A stretch of 7,853 bases of DNA. It comes from Candidatus Kuenenia stuttgartensis (GTDB lineage: Bacteria > Planctomycetota > Planctomycetia > Isosphaerales > Isosphaeraceae). Position 1 is the first letter of the stretch. Each line of letters starts with the position of its first letter. The position numbers and the translations under genes are program-made. Below the pieces are notes generated by a model. It was not told the origin of the DNA. It did no database searches and was given only the letters and a program-made list of their open reading frames with translations. The DNA lies in the NCBI GenBank assembly GCA_945872325.1, contig CAMBZY010000140.1:1-7853 (forward strand). Direction: 5' to 3'. Of this stretch, positions 1 to 6,919 are shown one piece after another.

Positions 1-1
1 C

Positions 2-631
2 CAGCAGGCTTATTCGATCATGACTTCTGCTAAGACTCGTGACGCATTTGACTTAAAGAAAGAGTCCGAGAGCGTCCGCGACACTTACGGCCGCACCCGG
101 TTTGGCCAGTCATGCCTGATGGCACGTCGTTTGGTGGAAGCTGGAGTCAGGTTCGTGACCGTGAATATGTTCGAAACCGTCTTCAGTGAAGTCACTTGGG
201 ACATCCACGGTTCAGCCCCATTTACATCCATCGAAGGCCTTCGCGACGAGGTGGCTCCGAACTTTGACAGAGCCTACACAGCTTTGATCCAAGACCTTGC
301 CCAAAAAGGACTTCTGCAAAACACGATGGTTCTGGCGTTTGGTGAATTCGGACGCACTCCGAAGGTCAACCCGGCAGGTGGCCGCGATCACCACCCTGGT
401 GTCTGGACCTCTCTCTTTGCGGGAGGGCCTTTCAAGGGCGGTCAAGTGGTCGGCGAATCCGACGAGATCGGCGGCTCGCCCAAAACCAGACCTGTGACGA
501 CAGGTGAAGTGGCTGCAACGGTTTACGAAGCCTTAGGCATGAGCCTTGACACAGAACTGACCGGCCCTGGGAATCGGCCAATCAGGCTTGTAGAACATGG
601 CGTAGAACCTGTCCGCGAGCTTTTCAGCTAA
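2..631 (+). CDS. DUF1501 family protein, C-terminal part (5' end outside window)
   Basis: The reading frame is open from base 2 and ends at TAA 629-631. The ATG at base 20 is very unlikely to be the start, because the codons before it (Q-Q-A-Y-S-I) already read as family sequence leading into the typical AFDL and YGRTRFGQ segment. The 209 visible codons are about half of a usual DUF1501 protein (roughly 430-480 residues), so the N-terminus, normally with a twin-arginine signal, lies upstream. Visible family hallmarks are ARRLVEAGVRFVTVN, a WDIHG motif (197-211), GEFGRTP (341-361), GGRDHHPG (377-400) and RPVTTGEVAATVYEALGM near the end. DUF1501 has an alkaline phosphatase/sulfatase-like fold. 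The Asp/His residues of WDxH and GRDHxP are plausible metal ligands, but the nucleophile region is not in view, so no substrate can be given. The next gene, a DUF1549/DUF1553 protein, starts 63 bases downstream; these families are habitual neighbours in planctomycetes. The family call is firm, the function unknown. Confidence 0.93.
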   Translation, partial: QQAYSIMTSAKTRDAFDLKKESESVRDTYGRTRFGQSCLMARRLVEAGVRFVTVNMFETVFSEVTWDIHGSAPFTSIEGLRDEVAPNFDRAYTALIQDLAQKGLLQNTMVLAFGEFGRTPKVNPAGGRDHHPGVWTSLFAGGPFKGGQVVGESDEIGGSPKTRPVTTGEVAATVYEALGMSLDTELTGPGNRPIRLVEHGVEPVRELFS

Positions 632-694
632 GCCGTCCCAAATCACGACCCCGCCTTTCTACTGCATCCTGAATATTGCCCCCATGAGCTACCC

Positions 695-3166
695 ATGAAT
701 ATTTCAATGATCATCGCCGTCATCATCCTGCTGGCGAACATGGGGCAGATTCATGCTGCTGCACCAGCCGATTTGATCTCCATCTGGCCTCCTGAAATTG
801 CATTTCAAAATGGCCGGTCGATCGAGCATGTGCAACTGCTTCAAAGGGATTCATCCGGAGTGGCCACAGCCGACCTGACCCGAGATGCCGAATGGAGGAT
901 TGAGCCTTCAACTCTGGGGAAAGTGGAATCAGGGGCGATTGTTACCCCTCTCAATAACGGATCTGGAAAAATCATTGCCAAGCTAAATAACGGGCGTGAA
1001 TTTTCCGTTCCTCTTCGTATTCAAAATGCAAACGTGCAAACGCCCTGGTCATTTGAAAATCAGGTTCAGGCCGTTATCACCAAAACAGGCTGTAATCAGG
1101 GTTCGTGTCACGGTTCAGCTGCGGGTAAAAATGGATTTCGTCTGAGCCTTCGCGGATATGCTCCAGAGGTGGATTACGATGCCTTGACCCGTCAGGCCAG
1201 TGGCCGCCGGCTTGTACCAGGGCACCCTGAACAGAGCCTGATGCTGTGGAAGGCCATCGGCGCTGTACCTCACGGTGGTGGGGTTCGGATTGCACCTGAC
1301 ACACGCGACTTTATGGTCCTTCGTGACTGGATCTCAGAAGGCGCCAAAGGTCTGATCGAGAACGCCCCAAAGGTCGTTCGGCTCGAAGTTTCCCCCGAAC
1401 GCGCCCGGTTTCAATCAGGGCAATCAGGCCAGGTCACAGTTCGAGCCATTTACAGTGACAAATCGAGTGAAGATGTCACCTCATGGGCAAAATTCAGCAC
1501 CACAAGCGACACCATTTTAAAGGTGGATGAAGACGGCCGATTCAAAGCCGACCAACCAGGCGAGGCTTTTGCGACCGTTTGGTACGCCAGTCAAGTGGCA
1601 GTCGTTCCAGTGGCAGTTCCTTCAAAGGAGCATGTCGCTCCAGAAATTTTTGCCAGCGCACCCAGAACCAATAAAATCGACGATTTAAATCTGGCGAAAT
1701 TGAAATCACTGGGAATCCCCCCTTCCCCTGATGCTGGAGATGCAGCTTGGCTCAGGCGAGTCACTCTCGACACAACGGGATTACTTCCATCCTCTGAACG
1801 ACTCTCTCAATTTCTGGCAGATAAAGATCGCTCCAAACGGAACAAAGAAATTGAGCGATTACTGGTATCTGAGGCAGCTACCGATTACTGGGCCTATCAG
1901 TGGTCAGATTTGCTACTGGTTTCATCCAACAAATTACCATCTCCGGCGATGTGGTCTTTCTATCAATTTGTTCGTGAGAGTGTTGCCCAGAACAAGCCTT
2001 GGAATCAATTTTCGAGAGAAATCCTGACCGCTCGTGGTGGAACTCTGGAAAATGGTCAAGGGAATTATTTCGTATTGCATCGCGATCCCACAGACCTGAT
2101 GGAAACGACAAGCGTTGCATTTCTTGGTCTCTCTATGACTTGTGCCAGGTGCCATAATCATCCGATGGAGAAATGGACTCAAGATCAATATTACGGCTTT
2201 GCAAGTTTGCTCAGTCGGGTTGGTCTCAAGGACGGTTCCTCAGCAGGCGAAGTGATCGTGAGCGACCGGCCTGAGGGAGAAATCATGCATCCTCGCAAGG
2301 GTAAGCCAATGGCTCCTCAACCCTTGGACGGAGCATCGGTTACGAGCGATGATATCAGGTCTCGCCGCGAGGCACTGGCCGATTGGATGACCGCACCGGA
2401 AAACCCTTTATTCGCACGTGCCATCGTCAATCGGGTCTGGAAAAAAGTCTTTGGACGTGGGTTGATCGATCCTGAAGATGACCTCAGAGCTACAAATCCG
2501 CCCTCGGATGCCGACCTGCTGGAGTGGCTTGAAAAGGACTTTATCGCCCATCAATTTGATATCAGGCATCTCCTGAGAACCATTTTACAATCGTCTGTTT
2601 ATGCTCGTTCCAGTACACCCGTTGGTGGAAATGGGACCGACATCAAATATCTTTCACACAACGTTCCAAGGCGTTTAAATGCAGAGGTTTTGCTGGATGT
2701 CTACAGCCAGGTGACCGAAGTTCCAACAGATTTCGCAGGTTTTCCAGAAAGATGGCGAGCCATGCAATTGCCTGACACAAAAGTGGCAAATGGATTTCTA
2801 GCCGCATTTGGGAGGCCTGAACGTGTGGCCACATGCTCATGCGAACGCTCGAACGAACCGTCTGTGGCTCAGGCATTGCACCTTGCGAACGGATCAACTC
2901 TCAATAACAAGCTCAAGGCTGAAACCGGGCTTGTCAAACGCTGGGCTGAAATGAATCAGGATGATGCAACAACCATTCGAAAACTGTTCATGATGACATT
3001 CAGCAGACCTCCTGAAAATCAGGAACTGACGGAACTGGTTCGCCAATTGAATGTTGCAACTGCGTCTGCAAAAACCAACACTGAAAAAACAGTCATGAGA
3101 CGCGCTGCTCTCGAAGACCTTTTTTGGGCCGTTCTCACAAGCGATGAATTTCTTTTCAATCACTGA
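695..3166 (+). CDS. Secreted Big_2/DUF1549/DUF1553 protein with two cytochrome-c-type heme motifs
   Basis: This 823-residue exported protein is typical of planctomycetes. Residues 1-22 form a signal peptide (hydrophobic MIIAVIILLANMG, likely cleavage after the Ala of QIHA). Residues about 26-110 and 226-310 are Ig-like Big_2-type domains. Between them is a cytochrome-like segment with C133-NQGS-C138-H139 (CX4CH), followed by KNGFRLSLRGY and VPHGGGVR (H193). DUF1549 spans about 326-510 (DDLNLAKLKSLGI, RRVTLDTTGLLPS) and ends in a canonical heme site, C483-AR-C486-H487, within CARCHNHPMEKWTQDQYYG. DUF1553 spans about 555-820 (ADWMTAPENPLFARAIVNR, VWKKVFGRGLIDPEDDLR, then TCSCERSNEPSVAQALHLANG). 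Two covalent hemes are predicted, which would require a cytochrome c maturation system elsewhere. The start at 695 gives a good signal peptide, although no clear ribosome binding site precedes it. It lies between the DUF1501 gene and a second cytochrome fusion. Domain assignment is strong; the reaction is unknown. Confidence 0.95.
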   Translation: MNISMIIAVIILLANMGQIHAAAPADLISIWPPEIAFQNGRSIEHVQLLQRDSSGVATADLTRDAEWRIEPSTLGKVESGAIVTPLNNGSGKIIAKLNNGREFSVPLRIQNANVQTPWSFENQVQAVITKTGCNQGSCHGSAAGKNGFRLSLRGYAPEVDYDALTRQASGRRLVPGHPEQSLMLWKAIGAVPHGGGVRIAPDTRDFMVLRDWISEGAKGLIENAPKVVRLEVSPERARFQSGQSGQVTVRAIYSDKSSEDVTSWAKFSTTSDTILKVDEDGRFKADQPGEAFATVWYASQVAVVPVAVPSKEHVAPEIFASAPRTNKIDDLNLAKLKSLGIPPSPDAGDAAWLRRVTLDTTGLLPSSERLSQFLADKDRSKRNKEIERLLVSEAATDYWAYQWSDLLLVSSNKLPSPAMWSFYQFVRESVAQNKPWNQFSREILTARGGTLENGQGNYFVLHRDPTDLMETTSVAFLGLSMTCARCHNHPMEKWTQDQYYGFASLLSRVGLKDGSSAGEVIVSDRPEGEIMHPRKGKPMAPQPLDGASVTSDDIRSRREALADWMTAPENPLFARAIVNRVWKKVFGRGLIDPEDDLRATNPPSDADLLEWLEKDFIAHQFDIRHLLRTILQSSVYARSSTPVGGNGTDIKYLSHNVPRRLNAEVLLDVYSQVTEVPTDFAGFPERWRAMQLPDTKVANGFLAAFGRPERVATCSCERSNEPSVAQALHLANGSTLNNKLKAETGLVKRWAEMNQDDATTIRKLFMMTFSRPPENQELTELVRQLNVATASAKTNTEKTVMRRAALEDLFWAVLTSDEFLFNH

Positions 3167-3208
3167 TTCCACAATTGAACCAGTCTCCCCACTTGGAAAT
3201 ATCGATTC

Positions 3209-6200
3209 ATGCGTCTTGAATTCAGGCTGATAAAAACAATGAGAAATCCATATTTGATCGCACTGATTTGGTTTGCAACCTTTTCAGGACTTGCGAACCA
3301 AGGTTTTACAACTGAACAAACGCAGGCGAAACAGTCTCCACAGATACCGTCCAAAATCAGTTTTGTAAAAGACATTGCACCCATTCTAGCGCTTCGTTGT
3401 CAGGGATGCCACTCGGATCAAAAACCGACGATGGGTTTTAGTGTTTCAAGCTATTCCAAAATTCGCTCTGGTGGGAAACAATCCGGTCGTTCAGAAATTA
3501 TTGTGGATGGAAAGCCTGATGAGAGCCGATTGCTTGAAGTCTTACTTTCCGATGCTGAACCGAGAATGCCATTAAAATTAAAAGCCCTTGAGTCACATGA
3601 TATCCAATTAATCGAGGAATGGATCAGGCAAGGCGCCAAATCTGATGCACCAACGGCTGAAGCCAATCTCGTCAGTCTTGTTCCTCCCGAGAAACTTTTA
3701 AAATCGAAATCCATCGTCGCTGAAAACAAAAAAAGTCCCATGAAATCGGCAACGAGGCCGATTGTTGCATTAGCTAGCGATGGAAAATCGGTTGCGATTG
3801 GTGAAAACGAATGGATTTCGATCTTTGATACCACGACCAAGGGTGCATCCAAATCAAAGGTTGGACCTTTCGCAGACCAGATGGAATTCATTTGGATCGA
3901 TCCAACAAACCAATTTATGGTTGTAGCTTCAGGCCGACCGGGATTGGAAGGATCCGTCTCACTTTGGAAGATCAAAGAGAACGCGCAGATTTACCGAACG
4001 GTTTTGCATAAAGATCAGATATTATCGATGTCAGTCAGCCCCGATTCGAAACAGATTGCAACTGGCTCTTATGACAAGTCGATTGCGATTTTGGATTTAA
4101 AATCAGGCCGGGTGGAGTCGATTTTGAAAGAGCATACCGAAGCCGTAAACGCTGTGAATTTCGGTCCATCTGGTTCAAACAGGCTGGCAAGTGCTTCTGC
4201 CGACAGGACGGTAAAGACTTGGGATCTAAAGCAAAAGAAACGTTTGGAGACGATGTCTGATTCGACGGCCGAGCTTTATTCTGTCTCCATTTCCAATGAC
4301 GGGCGGGTTGTATATGCAGGTGGCGTTGACCGAACAATTCGGGCCTGGGATATATCCGTACAGCCGCCTAAATTGATTAAATCGGCTTTGGCACATGATT
4401 CGGCCATCACAAAATTGATGTTCTGGACGAACCCTCAAAAAACCCGGTCAGAACTGATTTCAACATCAGAGGACCGCACGATTAGGAGATGGAATCCTGA
4501 ACAGTTAAAGCAACTTGGAGAACCATTGAAATCTACCGACTGGGTGAATTCTTGGTCGTCAAATGCAAGTCAGGTTGCTTCAGGAATTTATAATGGAGAT
4601 GTTGAGATTTCAGACTGGTCTGGAATTTCTCCTAAACTGGTTTGGAAAAAGCCAAGCGGTTCGCGTGTTGGTGGGAGCCCTGATTCATTAAAGCCGGAGC
4701 CTTTCCGACAAGCGTCACTTGGGACACCATCACCACGAATCATTTCAAGTGGCCGAGAAACGGTGGTGACCTTAAACGGACTTGGTGTGGATCAGACCAC
4801 GAAGATCTGGGTGGAACCGCAAGACATCCAGGTCAAGATTGATCCATCAAATCCAGCTCAGCCGAATGTCATCAAGGTTCGCTTGAATGTACCACCACGT
4901 TTGCAATATGATTTGGCCAGAATTAAGCTCGCAACTCCTCTGGGGATCACTCCATCCCAATCGATCGGAATTTCTCCAACAGAAATCAAGACTCTCGACA
5001 TCCTTGATAAAACAGACATCAAGGATATTCCGGAACTTTCATTTGGAAATGTGATCCAAACGACAATCACGGCACCAGGCAAAATCTTTCGAGCAAAAGT
5101 CGAGGCCAAGGCGGGCGAAACGGTTACGATCAGTAGTATGGGAAAACAGATTGGCTCGACACTGACTCCGAGAATCCGCTTGAAGACATGGGACGGAAAG
5201 GTTATCGGAGAGGCTGTTTCCACCGATGGCCGAGATGTGCATGCTTCTGCCTTAAGTCCAATCCATGGAACAATTTTGGTCGAGGTATCAGACACCCAGT
5301 TTTCGGGTGGATCAGGGCACTTTATTGTATTGAAAGCGGGACATGAATTCTTAGCGGAATCCGTTTGGCCGGTTGCCAAGTCTGTTTCCTCGGAAATGGA
5401 ATTGAAATGGAACTCAAATACCAAAGGAACCTTGAAGTCAGAAACGAAGACGGTCCAAAATCGTAACATGGATCGTCCAGCAACTCAAATTCTTAAAGCC
5501 CCCGACGGCTGGATTTCAGACAGGTCCCGTTCCATTTTAAATGTCAAAGGTCCCGTAGTTCAAAAAACACAGGAAATCCCACTTAATGGAGCTGGTATAG
5601 GTCGATTCGAACGTATGGGACAAACAGACTCATTCACTTTTCAATCGAAAAAAGGTCGTCGTCAGATCATTGAAACATTTGCACGACGGTTAGGCAGGGA
5701 TGTGGATACTTCGATAGAAATTGTCGACTCAAAAGGCAAGCCAATCACAGCACATCGGTTCCGTAAAGTGGCTGATACACTTGTTGCATTCCGTGACCAT
5801 ACCAGCACAAATAAAGGGATTCGTCTGACCCAGTGGGCAGATTTTCAGATGGGCGATTACGTATTGATCCATCGCGAGATTGCAAGAATTTTTACCTTGC
5901 CGAGAAATCCGGATGATGATTGCCTGTTCTTCAGTGACGATAACCGAATGGGATTTTTTGGAACCACCCCCGAGCAACATTCGATGGGCAGAACGGTGAC
6001 AAAGCTCGAAAAAATCACCGATGAAATGGAGTCGTCGATTGATCCAAATCTACTCTTGAAAATACCTTATGGAAACGACGATGGAGGATCATCCGTTTCC
6101 AACGACTCGTTCATTGAATTTAACCCTCCGGCAGATGGAACTTATTCCGTCAAGGTGCGCGAAACGCGAGGCTTTTATGGCCCTGATGCAGCCTATGCTG

Positions 6201-6919
6201 TTGTTGTTCGCGAACCAAGTCCGGATTTTGAATTACAGGTATCGCCCATGGACTGGTCGATTTCAAGCGAGTCACCGAAGTTGGTGACTGCATCGATCAA
6301 GCGACTGGACGGTTTTGACGGCCCTGTGGAAATCTCTACAGAGGGCTTGCCTGTAGGCTGGAAATCCACTTCTGGAGTGATTGAATCCGGTCAACTGAGT
6401 TCTGATATTCTGATTGAATTGCCTGCAGATCCAAAAACGGCAATAAATCCTTCATCCACTTGGAAAATGGTCGGTTCTGCGAAATCTGATGGCAAAGTCA
6501 TTCAGAAAACAGTGAGTGGGATGAACTCAGGATGGGTGATCACACCGAAGTCGAATATTAAAATGACAACGTCTGCAAGTCGGGTAAGCATCGCTCCAGG
6601 AACCATTTCTGAATTGACTTTGATTGCGGAACGCAACGAAGGATTTTCAGGAAGGATCCCAATCGACGTGAAAAATCTTCCCTATGGTGTGAGAGTTTTG
6701 GATATTGGTCTCAATGGAGTTTTAATCACGGAAAAACAAATCCAGCGCAAGATTCGAATCTATGCTGAACCATGGGTGAAACCTCAGTCACGACCATTTT
6801 ATGCTGTTGGTCGTGCAGAAGGGCCCGGCACCTCGGATAGTTCTGCAGCAGTGACTCTGGATGTGATTGCAACTCCATCAGCTAAATCTGAAATGCAAAA
6901 TGCGAGCCTCAGCAAATGA
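3209..6919 (+). CDS. Secreted PSCyt1-type cytochrome c / WD40 propeller / PPC-like beta-domain fusion protein
   Basis: An exported protein of 1236 residues from ATG 3209, or 1226 from the in-frame ATG at 3239, which gives a more compact signal peptide (MRNPYLIALIWFATFSGLA). Domains in order: PSCyt1-type cytochrome c, about 50-147, with C64-QG-C67-H68 for heme attachment, GKPDESRL, the probable axial-ligand motif PRMP (M120) and the closing EEWIRQGAK; a WD40 propeller, about 183-470, with some seven blades, the clearest being ATGSYDKSIAILDL, SASADRTVKTWDL, YAGGVDRTIRAWDI and STSEDRTIRRWNP; a TIG-like strand-rich segment, about 505-590; a PPC-like domain, about 609-710; a second PPC-like region, about 795-1002, interrupted at about 855-936 by an unusual insert; and Ig-like repeats, about 1006-1220. 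The ending shows no membrane anchor or sorting motif. It follows the DUF1549/DUF1553 gene by 42 bases and overlaps the next gene by 4. The propeller probably binds a partner or ligand; no enzymatic activity can be assigned. Boundaries in the C-terminal half are approximate. Confidence 0.94.
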   Translation: MRLEFRLIKTMRNPYLIALIWFATFSGLANQGFTTEQTQAKQSPQIPSKISFVKDIAPILALRCQGCHSDQKPTMGFSVSSYSKIRSGGKQSGRSEIIVDGKPDESRLLEVLLSDAEPRMPLKLKALESHDIQLIEEWIRQGAKSDAPTAEANLVSLVPPEKLLKSKSIVAENKKSPMKSATRPIVALASDGKSVAIGENEWISIFDTTTKGASKSKVGPFADQMEFIWIDPTNQFMVVASGRPGLEGSVSLWKIKENAQIYRTVLHKDQILSMSVSPDSKQIATGSYDKSIAILDLKSGRVESILKEHTEAVNAVNFGPSGSNRLASASADRTVKTWDLKQKKRLETMSDSTAELYSVSISNDGRVVYAGGVDRTIRAWDISVQPPKLIKSALAHDSAITKLMFWTNPQKTRSELISTSEDRTIRRWNPEQLKQLGEPLKSTDWVNSWSSNASQVASGIYNGDVEISDWSGISPKLVWKKPSGSRVGGSPDSLKPEPFRQASLGTPSPRIISSGRETVVTLNGLGVDQTTKIWVEPQDIQVKIDPSNPAQPNVIKVRLNVPPRLQYDLARIKLATPLGITPSQSIGISPTEIKTLDILDKTDIKDIPELSFGNVIQTTITAPGKIFRAKVEAKAGETVTISSMGKQIGSTLTPRIRLKTWDGKVIGEAVSTDGRDVHASALSPIHGTILVEVSDTQFSGGSGHFIVLKAGHEFLAESVWPVAKSVSSEMELKWNSNTKGTLKSETKTVQNRNMDRPATQILKAPDGWISDRSRSILNVKGPVVQKTQEIPLNGAGIGRFERMGQTDSFTFQSKKGRRQIIETFARRLGRDVDTSIEIVDSKGKPITAHRFRKVADTLVAFRDHTSTNKGIRLTQWADFQMGDYVLIHREIARIFTLPRNPDDDCLFFSDDNRMGFFGTTPEQHSMGRTVTKLEKITDEMESSIDPNLLLKIPYGNDDGGSSVSNDSFIEFNPPADGTYSVKVRETRGFYGPDAAYAVVVREPSPDFELQVSPMDWSISSESPKLVTASIKRLDGFDGPVEISTEGLPVGWKSTSGVIESGQLSSDILIELPADPKTAINPSSTWKMVGSAKSDGKVIQKTVSGMNSGWVITPKSNIKMTTSASRVSIAPGTISELTLIAERNEGFSGRIPIDVKNLPYGVRVLDIGLNGVLITEKQIQRKIRIYAEPWVKPQSRPFYAVGRAEGPGTSDSSAAVTLDVIATPSAKSEMQNASLSK
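6916..6919 (+). other. ATGA stop/start overlap
   Basis: The TGA stop of the cytochrome/WD40 gene (6917-6919) shares bases with the ATG of the membrane-protein gene (6916-6918). This arrangement usually means one mRNA and coupled translation. No strong Shine-Dalgarno sequence lies just upstream, which fits start by reinitiation, though planctomycetes often lack one anyway. It supports 6916 as the start and operon membership for the last gene. Confidence 0.7.

Noticed and set aside
20..22. ATG at 20 as the start of the first gene
   Set aside because: Upstream codons from base 2 remain open and match the DUF1501 family, and a start here would remove the signal region and half of the domain.
632..694. 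Possible terminator or promoter between the first two genes
   Set aside because: No GC-rich hairpin followed by a T run and no convincing -35/-10 pair was seen in the 63 bases.
684..698. Four-codon mini-ORF (M-S-Y-P-stop) whose TGA overlaps the ATG at 695
   Set aside because: It could couple translation, but so short a frame is expected by chance, and no ribosome binding site or structure supports it.
1593..1620. Short imperfect tandem repeat (AGTGGCAGT...TTCC twice)
   Set aside because: It encodes the strand sequence VAVVPVAVP at the end of a Big_2 domain; protein composition explains it and there is only one repetition.
3167..3208. Possible terminator between the second and third genes
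   Set aside because: The 42 bases contain no stable inverted repeat, so read-through is more likely.
3451..3975. 174-codon open frame on the minus strand
   Set aside because: It lies opposite the PSCyt1 domain and propeller start, with no recognisable protein features, so it is a shadow.
3356..4618. Resemblance to cytochrome cd1 nitrite reductase (heme c domain plus propeller)
   Set aside because: The propeller here has WD40-type repeats ending in WDL/WDI and lacks recognisable d1-heme features; the similarity is only in layout.
4858..5469. 203-codon open frame on the minus strand
   Set aside because: It is antisense to the well-supported cytochrome/WD40/PPC gene, its product has no recognisable domain, and it looks like a shadow of codon bias.
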